Virus record (IMG/VR): IMGVR_UViG_3300028377_000009
Coordinates: 1-64,000 of that record
Origin: a virus
Reading direction: 5' to 3' (one strand)
DNA: 64,000 nucleotides
Position numbers and translations under genes: made by a program. Below are positions 24,610 through 33,026 of the stretch, in pieces. The notes under the pieces are model-generated. The model was not told where the DNA came from and searched no databases. It saw only the letters and a list, made by a program, of their open reading frames with translations. Every line of letters begins with the position of its first letter. The first letter of the stretch is position 1.

Positions 24610-25338
24610 ATGGAAGTTAATACCATCCTTTTGTTTATCGGGCTTACGTATCTGATTTACCACCTCCTTTCCTTTTCAGTGCCCGCCAAAAAACAGCTTG
24701 ATAACCAAGGCAAGATGCTCGAAGAGATGCGTGAAGCTCGGGTTTCCCAAGTCCTTGGCGACGAGAATTTGGACACGTCTGAGAAGTTTCTGATGCTTGA
24801 CGATCACGATGAAGCTATCGAGCTTTTCGAGCGCCTCTTAAACGAAGATGGTGAGGTGATCGAAGAGGACGAAGTGGTCCTAGATGATGGTGCCCCGGAC
24901 GAACCCGAGGCTAAAAAGCTCTATTACCTAAAGGACGCCCGTAAGAAGTACGTCGTGAAATGGGCGAACGCTATCATCAACAAAACCTATGAGGGGGACG
25001 TCGAGTGGGAAACAGGAAACATGGCGCATGTGTCGGCTGATCACGTTGGGATTGGCAATAAGAAGTACGTCCAAGATTACTACAAGACGCAGGTCGAATT
25101 GGACAGCGGGCATTTTTACATCAAGCTGTTCCGGGTGAAGTGGAGTTATCAAAGTGATTCGGACGTCTCTTTGCGAATTCTAGGTCCGGGCTATAAAGGT
25201 ATGTCGGTAGTCGAGATGCTTTCGTATATCGATAAGGAGCTTGCCCAAGAACTGTATCGCATGGCAAAAGATAGCGCTGAGAACAAGGTAGCAACTAAGA
25301 CGATGCTTAACGTGGTTGAAGAATTGGAAAAAGTATGA
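24610..25338 (+). CDS. Membrane-anchored hypothetical protein
   Basis: A 242-residue protein from the ATG at 24610. Residues 5-27 (TILLFIGLTYLIYHLLSF) are a single membrane segment. The next 60 residues are acidic and helical, with an Asp/Glu-rich linker (EVIEEDEVVLDD). The C-terminal 120 residues are a soluble alpha/beta domain (KYVVKWANAIINKTYEG ... DSGHFYIKLFRVKW) that would lie in the cytoplasm if the N-terminus is outside. No family is recognised. The stop overlaps the next ATG by four bases. Confidence 0.75.
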   Translation: MEVNTILLFIGLTYLIYHLLSFSVPAKKQLDNQGKMLEEMREARVSQVLGDENLDTSEKFLMLDDHDEAIELFERLLNEDGEVIEEDEVVLDDGAPDEPEAKKLYYLKDARKKYVVKWANAIINKTYEGDVEWETGNMAHVSADHVGIGNKKYVQDYYKTQVELDSGHFYIKLFRVKWSYQSDSDVSLRILGPGYKGMSVVEMLSYIDKELAQELYRMAKDSAENKVATKTMLNVVEELEKV

Positions 25339-25682
25339 TCGACTTTGAACGCACATTGGATGTGGTCACGTATAATGGGGCCACTTTGTTACGTTTCGGC
25401 TTTGACGCCAACAATCAGGCATGGGCACATTATCTGTCCGAAGAGGGTACCGAATATGACCTGATTCTTTGCGTGGCGGCCACTGAAGATCAATATCAAG
25501 ATTTGGTTAACGACCGGCTGCCCCTTCGGGATTTTCTTTTGAATCCGACGTCAGGTAAAGCGTACCGACTGGAGCATTCCCACGCCGGACATTGGGCCGT
25601 GGAAACACTCGAAGCAGATCAGATTACAGAGTCCTTTGAGTGTCTCCCGGAAGCGGGAGTTTATCTAAATCCCAAGACTTGA
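25335..25682 (+). CDS. Hypothetical protein coupled to the membrane protein
   Basis: A 115-residue protein, acidic, with a mixed alpha/beta pattern (TYNGATLLRFGFDANNQAW, YDLILCVAATEDQYQDLV). ATGA overlap with the upstream membrane-anchored gene implies coupled translation and possibly a complex. A CTCCCG-GAAG-CGGGAG hairpin with TTTAT (25644-25663) lies in its last codons and may act as a terminator. No family is recognised. Confidence 0.75.
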   Translation: MIDFERTLDVVTYNGATLLRFGFDANNQAWAHYLSEEGTEYDLILCVAATEDQYQDLVNDRLPLRDFLLNPTSGKAYRLEHSHAGHWAVETLEADQITESFECLPEAGVYLNPKT

Positions 25683-25707
25683 CATTTAGTTGATCGCCCC
25701 CTATAAT
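25679..25707 (+). promoter_or_regulatory. Sigma-70-like promoter, consensus
   Basis: TTGACA (25679-25684), a 17-base spacer, TATAAT (25702-25707). Both boxes match the bacterial housekeeping consensus exactly. It would drive the nucleotidyltransferase and GroEL genes, and starts right after the hairpin at the end of the previous gene. Confidence 0.85.
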
Positions 25708-25741
25708 CACCATTGCTAACGCTTTCGTTTGAATTACTACT

Positions 25742-26626
25742 ATGACGATCACAACCCCTTTGGCACGTCTTCGGAAGCTGGATTTCGTTTATACGGAACT
25801 CCAAAAGGCTTTCCCCGATACCGGTCCACACAATATGATGATCGCGGGCGGTGCGGTAAGGGACATCCTTACCGGTAACGACCCGAAGGACATCGACGTA
25901 TTTATCACCGGGGGTAACAAGCGTGGCGTCTTTGCCCGCCTCATGAAAGACAGTGTGGGGCAATTACTTCGCACCAAAGTCAGTCAGATCCTATCACATT
26001 TCAGCCCGACTCATCACGTATGGTCGGTTGTAGATTCCACGTCGATCACTCGTATCCAAGACAAGGATGCTGTGGTTGTGTTAGGTGAAGTGGTTGATAT
26101 CGATGAAGTAGATCGCCGTGACCGGATTGCTAACGGGCATATTGGACCAGACGACCCATTTGATACGACCCTTGATAGGGGTGGCGTTGCTTTTGGGTAT
26201 CCCGTCCAGATAATGTGCTACACGCATTGTAGGACGCTGGATGAAATCGTAGCAACATTTGACCTTGACATTTGTATGTATGGGTACAATAGAGAGCGAT
26301 TGATTACAGTGGACAGTTCGCCGCCGCTCGATGTTTTGGACAAAAAGCTCAAGGGCGAGTTGCCCGTTGAAATTTTACATACACACGACCGGATGCGGAC
26401 GTACTCCCGGCTGAAACGTTTTCATGATAAGTACGGCGTGGATACGACGGAGGCTAAAGCGAAGCTCCGAGACCTGCCGTTGTCACAGACGGAGGTCGTG
26501 TTTGAGTACGATGTGGAAAAGGCGGAGATAAAGCGGCAAAAAGTTGAACCAGCAGTTGAAGTTAGCGATCACGGTCTTAGTGATCTGTGGGCAAGCCCGC
26601 CCGATATATCGGGTTTATTTGGTTAA
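25742..26626 (+). CDS. Nucleotidyltransferase-like protein (CCA-adding head-domain type)
   Basis: A 294-residue protein. Residues 31-56 (NMMIAGGAVRDILTGNDPKD then IDVFI) show GG...R and Asp50-x-Asp52, the nucleotide-transfer site of the poly(A)/CCA polymerase family. The RNA-binding helical region of a full CCA enzyme is missing; the C-terminus is basic and charged (VEKAEIKRQKVEP). This makes it a minimal nucleotidyltransferase with unknown substrate. It is a different subtype from the 11115 enzyme. GroEL follows 14 bases downstream. Confidence 0.8.
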   Translation: MTITTPLARLRKLDFVYTELQKAFPDTGPHNMMIAGGAVRDILTGNDPKDIDVFITGGNKRGVFARLMKDSVGQLLRTKVSQILSHFSPTHHVWSVVDSTSITRIQDKDAVVVLGEVVDIDEVDRRDRIANGHIGPDDPFDTTLDRGGVAFGYPVQIMCYTHCRTLDEIVATFDLDICMYGYNRERLITVDSSPPLDVLDKKLKGELPVEILHTHDRMRTYSRLKRFHDKYGVDTTEAKAKLRDLPLSQTEVVFEYDVEKAEIKRQKVEPAVEVSDHGLSDLWASPPDISGLFG

Positions 26627-26640
26627 TTACGGAGGAATTT

Positions 26641-28284
26641 GTGGGACAGAAAAAGACGATTCTATTTGACAACAAAGCGCTCAATCGTTTGCAAGCGGGC
26701 GTAAACACGTTGGCCGATGCGGTAAAGGTAACGCTGGGGCCGCGTGGACGTAACGTTGCGTTGCAAAAGCAGTTCGGTCAGCCTAACGTCACCAAAGACG
26801 GCGTGTCCGTGGCTCGTGAAATCGAAATCGAAGACCGATTCGAGAACATGGGCGCTCAGACGATCAAAGAGGCGGCTATCCGCACGGCTGAAATGGCAGG
26901 TGACGGTACGACGACCGCAACGGTTATCGCACAGGCGCTTTTCAACGAAGCCCGCAAGATGGTGGCTTCAGGACTTTCCCCGATCCCTCTGAAGCGCGGT
27001 ATGGACCGGGCCGTAGCCGAGGGTGTGAATTACCTCCGTTACCTCGCCAAAGAGGTCGATAACGTCGAAGAAATCAAATGGGTTGCTACTATCTCTTCGA
27101 ACGGCGACGAAGCCCTCGGTGAAATGATCGCCGAAGCGATGGAAAAAGTCGGCAAGGGTGGTGTGATCTCCGTTGAAGAAGGCAAGTCCACCAACACCGT
27201 TCTGGAGTTTTCCGAGGGTATGCAACTGGACCGGGGATACCTGAACCCGGACTTCGCCCGAATGGAAGAAGATGGTGTCGTGAGCCTAGAGAACCCTCTG
27301 GTTCTGTTGGCTGACAAGCGCATTTCATCCGCCCAAGACATCATGAGTGCGATGGAGCACGCGGCATCCCAGCGACGCCCCTTGTTCGTCGTAGCACATG
27401 ATGTGGAAGGTGAAGCCCTTGCGATGCTGATTACCAACCACTTGCAGGGTAAGCTCAAGGCATGTGCCGTGAAAGCTCCACGCATTGGGGACAAGCGGTC
27501 GCAGGTACTCGAAGACCTTGCGGTCCTCACGGGTGGTCAAGTTATTTCCCCGGAAAAGGGAATCACGTTCAAGTCGGTACATCCCGGTGACTATCTGGGT
27601 GGTTGCGCCACGGCGTCCGCTGCCAAGCAACACACGACCTTCTTGGGTGGTGACGGCGAAGATGATGCTATTGCACAACGCATCAAAGTCCTTCGCGGAC
27701 AGGTCAAACTTTCCGGTAGCCCGCACGATCAGGAATTCACCCAACAGCGTATCAGCCAGCTTGGTGGTGGTATGGCTGTGATCCGGGTTGGTGCCAATTC
27801 GGAGGTTGAACTCAAGGAGTACAAGGCCCGTGTGGAAGACGCCCTCAGCGCCACGAAAGCCGCTGTGAAAGGTGGTGTGTGTCCCGGAGGAGGTTGCACA
27901 TTGATCGAAGTCTCCAACATGCTCAACATCTTGGCGGAGGACGAGGAGACGGTGTTCGTCAACGAGGAAGAGAAAGCTGGTTGGGTTCTGGTAGCCAAGG
28001 CTCTTGAAGCCCCGTTCCAGCAAATCGTGAAAAATGCGGGCCTTTCGCCGGAAGTGCTGTTGCACCAGTACCGCACGGAAGTCGAAAAGCGTGAGACGCC
28101 GGATCTTGTGTTCGATGTGAACGCCGAAGAGATTCGTCCCTGCTTTGAAGCTGGTATCGTTGACCCGGTACTGGTTGTCGAAGAGGGAATCAAGAACGCG
28201 GTGTCGGTATCGTCTCTTTTGATTACGACTTCGTGTGCTATCGGATTCGCTTCGAAGGACAATAAGCCCGACGAAGATGAATAA
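26641..28284 (+). CDS. groEL: Chaperonin GroEL (phage-encoded, full length)
   Basis: A 547-residue protein from the GTG at 26641, with a strong GGAGGA Shine-Dalgarno five bases upstream. An upstream in-frame start is rejected because it overlaps the previous gene and adds no GroEL sequence. The family core is intact: LADAVKVTLGPRGRNV, TKDGVSVAREIE, AGDGTTTATV with the ATPase Asp at residue 88, and the GGGCTL region near the C-terminus of the intermediate domain. The C-terminus is acidic (DNKPDEDE) rather than the usual Gly-Gly-Met tail. No GroES is seen in the window. It would form ring chaperonins for folding phage proteins. Confidence 0.96.
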   Translation: MGQKKTILFDNKALNRLQAGVNTLADAVKVTLGPRGRNVALQKQFGQPNVTKDGVSVAREIEIEDRFENMGAQTIKEAAIRTAEMAGDGTTTATVIAQALFNEARKMVASGLSPIPLKRGMDRAVAEGVNYLRYLAKEVDNVEEIKWVATISSNGDEALGEMIAEAMEKVGKGGVISVEEGKSTNTVLEFSEGMQLDRGYLNPDFARMEEDGVVSLENPLVLLADKRISSAQDIMSAMEHAASQRRPLFVVAHDVEGEALAMLITNHLQGKLKACAVKAPRIGDKRSQVLEDLAVLTGGQVISPEKGITFKSVHPGDYLGGCATASAAKQHTTFLGGDGEDDAIAQRIKVLRGQVKLSGSPHDQEFTQQRISQLGGGMAVIRVGANSEVELKEYKARVEDALSATKAAVKGGVCPGGGCTLIEVSNMLNILAEDEETVFVNEEEKAGWVLVAKALEAPFQQIVKNAGLSPEVLLHQYRTEVEKRETPDLVFDVNAEEIRPCFEAGIVDPVLVVEEGIKNAVSVSSLLITTSCAIGFASKDNKPDEDE

Positions 28285-28286
28285 AC

Positions 28287-28315
28287 TTGACGGGTCAGGA
28301 CGTTTAAGGTATAGG
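28287..28315 (+). promoter_or_regulatory. Sigma-70-like promoter
   Basis: TTGACG (28287-28292), exactly 17 bases, TATAGG (28310-28315). The spacer ends in GG, a feature of many promoters in this window. It is only seven bases before the HD-hydrolase ATG, so that mRNA would be nearly leaderless. Confidence 0.7.
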
Positions 28316-28322
28316 TGATACT

Positions 28323-28814
28323 ATGAGTGACTCTATACAGACAGCGCAAGACTTCGCGGCAAAAGCCCATAAAGGGCAGATGTATGGAAGTCAGCCCTAC
28401 ACGTACCATTTGGTACAGGTAGCGAATGTCCTGACCCGTTTTGGTTTCGACGACACCGACCTTCACGTGGCCGCATGGCTTCACGATGTGGTAGAGGATA
28501 CCGATACCACCGTCGAAGACGTACAAGCCCTTGTGGGCGATGTGGTAGCCGACATCGTGCAACGTGTGACCGATGAGCCGGGCGCTAACCGTAAGGAACG
28601 TAAGGCTAAGACTTACCCCAAGATTAAGGGGGATGTATCGGCCACCCTCATTAAGTTGGCCGATCGAATTGCCAACGTAGAGAATTGCATAGCCACGGGA
28701 AAGCGGGGTCTGTACGGTATGTATTGCAAAGAGCAGCCCGAATTCCGCAAAGCCCTTTTCGTAGACGCCCCTGAGACTGCCTCGTTGTGGGCGCATCTGG
28801 AAGCTATTACGTAA
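28323..28814 (+). CDS. HD-domain hydrolase, SpoT/Mesh1-like (p)ppGpp hydrolase
   Basis: A 163-residue protein. HKGQMYGSQPYTYHLVQV, VAAWLHDVVEDTDTTVEDV and TLIKLADRIANVENC follow the RelA/SpoT hydrolase fold: the first His, the HD pair in LHDVVEDT and the late Asp in LADR are the metal ligands. The synthetase, TGS and ACT domains of RelA/SpoT are absent, as in small alarmone hydrolases. Expected reaction: (p)ppGpp to GDP/GTP and pyrophosphate. It could lower the host stringent response during infection. Confidence 0.88.
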   Translation: MSDSIQTAQDFAAKAHKGQMYGSQPYTYHLVQVANVLTRFGFDDTDLHVAAWLHDVVEDTDTTVEDVQALVGDVVADIVQRVTDEPGANRKERKAKTYPKIKGDVSATLIKLADRIANVENCIATGKRGLYGMYCKEQPEFRKALFVDAPETASLWAHLEAIT

Positions 28815-28838
28815 CAGGGTTGGTAACACACGTATCAA

Positions 28839-28866
28839 GGTCGCCTTTAGGGGCGGCCTTTTCTTT
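28839..28866 (+). terminator. Rho-independent terminator
   Basis: Stem AGGTCGCC (28839-28846) with GGCGGCCT (28853-28860), a six-base loop, then TTTCTTTT. It ends the HD-hydrolase transcript. Confidence 0.88.
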
Positions 28867-29197
28867 TGACCCCCTCCTTGGGGTGTGTTATAACCGCCAA
28901 GCCTATAACATGTGGCGATGCACAGCCACGGCGGTTTGGGGAAGGGAATGCGGGACCATTTCAACGCCTGAAGGTGTTGCCCTACACACTTACAGGGAAA
29001 CGAGATGGTGAGCAGACTGAATCCAGCCGATGGGACATGAGGGCAGGGGAACAACGGGTTCAACCGCCTATATTAAAGGTTGGATCCGTAGGGGTTGTCC
29101 TATAATGCCCGTCACACTGGCGCGGATATTCTTTGAGCAGGTAAGCGTTCGAAGAGTACTTCCGCGATAGGTTATGATTTTCCAAGAGGGTAGGAAA
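28867..29197. other. 331-base region without a convincing gene
   Basis: Between the terminator and the 29198 gene. Short open frames exist but have no Shine-Dalgarno and no protein-like composition. The right end has a promoter-like TTGGAT / TATAAT pair (29080-29106). The left part contains GC-rich inverted segments (CCGCC...GGCGG near 28891-28935) that could fold, but I could not build a convincing RNA structure. It may hold a leader, an untranslated region or a small RNA. Confidence 0.5.
29080..29106 (+). promoter_or_regulatory. Possible promoter with a perfect -10 box
   Basis: TTGGAT (29080-29085), a 15-base spacer, TATAAT (29101-29106). The spacing is short and the -35 weak, but the -10 is consensus and no other promoter is seen before the 29198 gene. 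Confidence 0.5.
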
Positions 29198-29902
29198 ATG
29201 CTCCCCGTCTATTTCATACGTGATGTCCATTATGGTGGTGATGTTAGCAACGGCTATAGCGGTCAAGCATGGCTTCGCGAACACGCACCGGGCAAATACG
29301 TTTTGGATTTTTTGCCCATGAGCGGTAAACCGGCGCTGTACAATTCCGTATGCTTCACAGACCCGGATGATGCAGCCGCTGCAGTGATCTCGGCTTCAAA
29401 GCAAGACCTTTATGGCTTGGATGCAGAGCGTGAGTTGACGACTAAAAAACCACGCCCGGAGCTACAGGTCGTGAAAATACCTTGTTCTGTATACCCAATG
29501 CAGTGTGATGTGGCAGGTACGTTCCCTTCGACTTCCTCAGCGTTCATTCACGCCGACAAGGGGCCGTTTACTTACTACGCCTTGCGGGAAACCACCTTAG
29601 AGTCTTACTTTTACCGGTGTAACCTGAGAGGGGTGCTTTTGCAGCCCTTAGATAAGGCCACGCTTTTCACCACACATAAGAAAGCGGCCAACCAGCTTTC
29701 CCGGTTGCTCAAATGGAACTCCGAGGTACGGGTATCTTCGGATGAACTTGAACTTGTACGAGCAAAGGACCTCCGGTGGCGGGTCGAAAAGCGCCACGGT
29801 TTTCTGGTCGAAAAAGCCAACTCCCGCATGACCAAACTCTTCGGTCAGGGTGATTGGCGGCAAACACCTTTCATGGTAGTTCCACACCTTGAGAGTTTCT
29901 GA
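29198..29902 (+). CDS. Hypothetical protein
   Basis: A 234-residue protein. The ATG at 29198 is preferred (AAGAGGG upstream) over an ATG at 29174. Residues 1-25 (LPVYFIRDVHYGGDVSNGY) precede a mixed alpha/beta domain; the C-terminal 90 residues contain KAANQLSRLLKWNSEV and a basic strand region (LRWRVEKRHGFLVEKANSR). No family is recognised. It is a single-gene unit between a terminated HD gene and the lipoprotein promoter. Confidence 0.75.
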   Translation: MLPVYFIRDVHYGGDVSNGYSGQAWLREHAPGKYVLDFLPMSGKPALYNSVCFTDPDDAAAAVISASKQDLYGLDAERELTTKKPRPELQVVKIPCSVYPMQCDVAGTFPSTSSAFIHADKGPFTYYALRETTLESYFYRCNLRGVLLQPLDKATLFTTHKKAANQLSRLLKWNSEVRVSSDELELVRAKDLRWRVEKRHGFLVEKANSRMTKLFGQGDWRQTPFMVVPHLESF

Positions 29903-29989
29903 GGATCCCGGTTTCTTCAACAAAATTAGGTACTTACCGATAGCTGTCCTCAAATGAGGACGGCTAAGTGTGTTGAATGTCTAAAGTTT

Positions 29990-30018
29990 TTGACGAATTG
30001 CTCGTTTTAGGGTATATG
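29990..30018 (+). promoter_or_regulatory. Sigma-70-like promoter of the lipoprotein gene
   Basis: TTGACG (29990-29995), a 17-base spacer ending AGGG, TATATG (30013-30018). It lies 58 bases before the ATG of the EGF lipoprotein. A Shine-Dalgarno-like CAAGGA precedes that ATG. Confidence 0.78.
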
Positions 30019-30076
30019 TTAATGCGAGGGTGGTATGTCCTTCGCATAAATTATCCTGAGACTCAAGGAATCATAA

Positions 30077-32116
30077 ATGCGACACTACACGACATTAGCC
30101 TTACTTGTTCTGGTCTTGACGGCCTTTGGTTGTACCGAAGAGGTTCCGACCTATCCCGTAACCACGGACACCGTAACCAGCCCTGATGCTGGTACGGACA
30201 CTTACACTGAAGAAGTTCGGGTGGACAGCGACACGGGAATTGTTCCTGATACGGACAGTGGCACCGATCAGGAAACCGGTTTGGATACGGGTGAAGATGC
30301 GGGTTCGGATACCGATACCGGAGAGCAAGACATCGGTACAGATTCGGGTACGGACACGGACACCGACACAGATTCGGGTACGGACACGGACACCGACACA
30401 GATTCGGGTACGGACACGGACACCGACACAGATTCGGGTACGGAGGACACCAGTACCGATACGGGAGACGATGGTGGTGATACGGGAGACGAGGTAGAAA
30501 CGGACACCCCTGAGATTGATTGTGATCCGGGGTACGAGGTGGTCAATGGTGCGTGCGCCAATATCGATGAGTGCAACGACCCCAATGTTTGTGGTCCCAA
30601 CGCAACTTGTGCCGATACCGAAGGCGATTACGACTGTACCTGTGACGCGGGCTATGCGGATGTGGCTGGTACCTGTGAGGATGTGAACGAATGCGACGAC
30701 CCCAACGTTTGTGGAAACGGTACCGAATGCAACAACACGCTGGGCGGATATGAGTGTTTGAACGTGGATGAGTGTGTTGACGGTACGGATTCCTGCAGCG
30801 CTGGAACCGAATGTATAGACGGTGATCCTCTTAATGGGGAACAGGCTTTCACTTGCGCCAACGTGGATGAGTGCAGCAACGGGTCCGCCAATTGCCAAAC
30901 GGGAACCACCTGCCAAGATCTCGACCCTAACACAGACAACGATACTTACGCTTGCGTAGATAACAACGAGTGCGCCAACGGCACAGCGGTTTGCGATTCA
31001 AACGCAACATGCACAAACACTTACGGATCATTTTCATGTGCTTGCGATAGCGGCTTCACAGGCGACGGGTTCAGTTGCCGGGAGCTAAACGTTTGCGGCG
31101 ACGGTATCGTGGATTCGGCAGAGGTTTGTGACGAGGGTGCGAGCACGGGCGACGTATGTGTCCCCGGATATGGACAGACTTGCACTTGGTGTGATTCGTG
31201 TACCCAAGTGGTGACGGAAACCGGGGCGACTTGCGGTAACGGCAACCTCGACGTTAATGAAGGCGAAGAATGTGATGGAGGGCCGGGTTGTACGGCATCC
31301 TGTGCTGTTGCTACTGGATACACGTGCATCGGGGGTGCCCCGTGCCTGAATCCCTGTGAACAGTACGTGGGGGATTTCACAGCAAACACAAACTCAGACT
31401 TGATTACCCTTTCCGGGTATTGTTCGGTAGACGGTAATGTAACCATCACCGGAACCGCTACCCAACTGTTTGAAGTCCACACGTTGCGCGAGATTCTGGG
31501 GACTTTTCGTCTGGACCTCAACAATAGCACGGGAAATAAGGCACGTTTTGAATACGTCAATAACGAAGTGGCTTTTGCGGATTTGGAAACCGTCACGAGT
31601 AATTTTGAAATGGATAATTTCGTGGTCACGGATCTCGTCACTAACCAAGGCGATGCTGTTGATTTTGTGGGCTTTCCCTCTTTGACCACTATTGGTGGTG
31701 ACATGTTTATCCGCGATGGGGCCAAAGAGGCTAACACCACTAACCCCTTGACAATGGATGCTTTCAACGCACTCCTTACGGTTGGTGGGGATTTACAAAT
31801 CATTTTTACGGATTTTTACACGGTGTCTGGTTTTCAGTCCGTCACGTCCGTGGGTGGCGTAATGTATATTCAACAAAACCCGGATCTTGTTTCGTTGGGC
31901 GGAGCGTTTTCCAGTTCATTGACGGTGCAGGGTGCGAATGCCGCCAGTCAGTACATTATTGATATCCAAGGGAACCACCCCGATCTGGTAGATTACCAGA
32001 ATGGACAATACCAAGGAGATGGCTGTGGTGTGTGTGATAAAGCCCAAGAGAATTCGTACCAGCATTGCCCTAGCCACGATACCAACGCTCCAGTGACTTG
32101 CCGCGTAAAATCCTAG
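30077..32116 (+). CDS. Secreted, probable lipoprotein with EGF-like repeats and receptor L-like domain
   Basis: A 679-residue protein. Residues 1-19 form a signal peptide ending TAFGC, a borderline lipobox that would lipidate Cys19. Residues 20-145 are an Asp/Thr/Gly/Ser-rich linker with three perfect 10-residue repeats. From about 150 come at least five EGF-like units of the calcium-binding type (NIDECNDPNVCGPNATCADT, DVNECDDPNVC, NVDEC..., NNECANGTAVC). Near 340, CGDGIVDSAEVCDEG is the Cys-rich repeat common in Myxococcota-type surface proteins. The C-terminal 230 residues resemble a receptor L domain (leucine-rich-like beta helix: LTTIGGDMFI, SVTSVGGVMYI). Expected on the outer surface of the infected cell. 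Roles in adhesion, receptor masking or superinfection exclusion are guesses. Confidence 0.88.
   Translation: MRHYTTLALLVLVLTAFGCTEEVPTYPVTTDTVTSPDAGTDTYTEEVRVDSDTGIVPDTDSGTDQETGLDTGEDAGSDTDTGEQDIGTDSGTDTDTDTDSGTDTDTDTDSGTDTDTDTDSGTEDTSTDTGDDGGDTGDEVETDTPEIDCDPGYEVVNGACANIDECNDPNVCGPNATCADTEGDYDCTCDAGYADVAGTCEDVNECDDPNVCGNGTECNNTLGGYECLNVDECVDGTDSCSAGTECIDGDPLNGEQAFTCANVDECSNGSANCQTGTTCQDLDPNTDNDTYACVDNNECANGTAVCDSNATCTNTYGSFSCACDSGFTGDGFSCRELNVCGDGIVDSAEVCDEGASTGDVCVPGYGQTCTWCDSCTQVVTETGATCGNGNLDVNEGEECDGGPGCTASCAVATGYTCIGGAPCLNPCEQYVGDFTANTNSDLITLSGYCSVDGNVTITGTATQLFEVHTLREILGTFRLDLNNSTGNKARFEYVNNEVAFADLETVTSNFEMDNFVVTDLVTNQGDAVDFVGFPSLTTIGGDMFIRDGAKEANTTNPLTMDAFNALLTVGGDLQIIFTDFYTVSGFQSVTSVGGVMYIQQNPDLVSLGGAFSSSLTVQGANAASQYIIDIQGNHPDLVDYQNGQYQGDGCGVCDKAQENSYQHCPSHDTNAPVTCRVKS
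30341..30444 (+). repeat. Tandem 30-base repeats inside the lipoprotein gene
   Basis: Three perfect 30-base copies (30341-30370, 30371-30400, 30401-30430) and a 14-base partial fourth. Each encodes DSGTDTDTDT. The lack of any base difference between copies points to recent expansion by slippage or unequal recombination. Confidence 0.95.
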
Positions 32117-32127
32117 GCCGGGCCTAG
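32113..32127. other. Perfect inverted repeat overlapping the lipoprotein stop codon
   Basis: CTAGGCC-G-GGCCTAG, seven base pairs with a one-base centre, containing the TAG stop. There is no T-tract, so it is a weak terminator at best; it may be a protein-binding site. Confidence 0.45.
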
Positions 32128-32171
32128 CTCAACCCAAAAAGCTCTTATACGGTCTGTATAGTGGAGGCCGT

Positions 32172-33026
32172 ATGAGAGCTTTAGTTTTATCAGGAGGTGC
32201 CGCCCACGGTGCTTTTCAGGCCGGGGCGATTCAGGCCCTCTACGAAATAGGGTGGATACCCGAGATCATTTGCGGATCATCGGTGGGGGCCATCAATGCC
32301 GCTGGTCTAGCTTCGGGTAAATCACCGGAGCACCTGTGTGAACTCTGGCGCAAGGTTACGAGTCGGGATGTGTACCGGTGGCGTCCCCCTAACCAATGGC
32401 TGAAGTTCTGGAAATGGAGCCATGTCCTCGATACCACACCTCTTTCGAAACTCCTCAACAAATACGTAGATTTCGACGAACTTCAGCACTCACCGCAAAC
32501 CGTTACGTGTTTCAGTGTGGACGTCCGTACTGGACACCTTCAGGGCTACGCTAACAGGGTAACAGGGTTGCCCCCGAAGTTCCGTCGCCTTTACCGTCCA
32601 GACTTGCTTGACGTGGATGCTGTGATGTCCTCGACAGCAATCCCTTTGGTGTTTCCGTGGTCCCGTGGCGAATGGGATGGATCTCTGTTACAGTATGCTC
32701 CGTTGAAACCGGCTGTCTTGTTAGGGGCCACCGAGATCGTGGTAGTATCTCTCGAAATTCATGAGCCGGAACCCGCGTTGCCTACGGGAGTGGTACAGAC
32801 GGCTCTTCGCATCCTCGATATTAGTTCTATGTCAAGGTTACGTAGTGATCTCCGAACGCTCCTTGCGAGGAACAACCAAGACGGGTACAGGAATATAGAC
32901 GTGCGGGTGATCCGCCCTTTACGGAACCTTGGGTACTCCAAGCTGAATTTCAATTCCCCGTTGAAAGAGGCGGCCATCGCACACGGACGTAATTGCGCTC
33001 ACCAGATCATGAGTCAAGATGTTTGA
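32172..33026 (+). CDS. Patatin-like phospholipase
   Basis: A 284-residue protein with a complete patatin catalytic dyad: oxyanion loop SGGAAHGAF (residues 7-15), nucleophile motif GSSVG (Ser37), and Asp169 in WDGSL. It would act as an acyl hydrolase on membrane lipids. No signal peptide is present, so it is cytoplasmic unless delivered. The last residues (KEAAIAHGRNCAHQIM) are helical. Phage-encoded patatins are unusual; lysis aid or membrane remodelling are possible roles. A GGAGG-like start context (GTGGAGGCCGTATG) supports the start. The stop overlaps the next start. Confidence 0.9.
   Translation: MRALVLSGGAAHGAFQAGAIQALYEIGWIPEIICGSSVGAINAAGLASGKSPEHLCELWRKVTSRDVYRWRPPNQWLKFWKWSHVLDTTPLSKLLNKYVDFDELQHSPQTVTCFSVDVRTGHLQGYANRVTGLPPKFRRLYRPDLLDVDAVMSSTAIPLVFPWSRGEWDGSLLQYAPLKPAVLLGATEIVVVSLEIHEPEPALPTGVVQTALRILDISSMSRLRSDLRTLLARNNQDGYRNIDVRVIRPLRNLGYSKLNFNSPLKEAAIAHGRNCAHQIMSQDV

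Noticed and set aside
27729-29063. Minus-strand open frame of 444 codons opposite groEL
   Set aside because: It covers groEL, the HD gene and a terminator, and encodes a non-protein-like Arg/Ser/Pro-rich sequence.
29977-30186. Open frame of 69 codons before the lipoprotein gene
   Set aside because: It runs through the promoter and into the signal peptide region in another frame, with no ribosome site.
30341-30444. CRISPR-like array
   Set aside because: The repeats are direct, contiguous and in frame in a coding linker, with no spacers.
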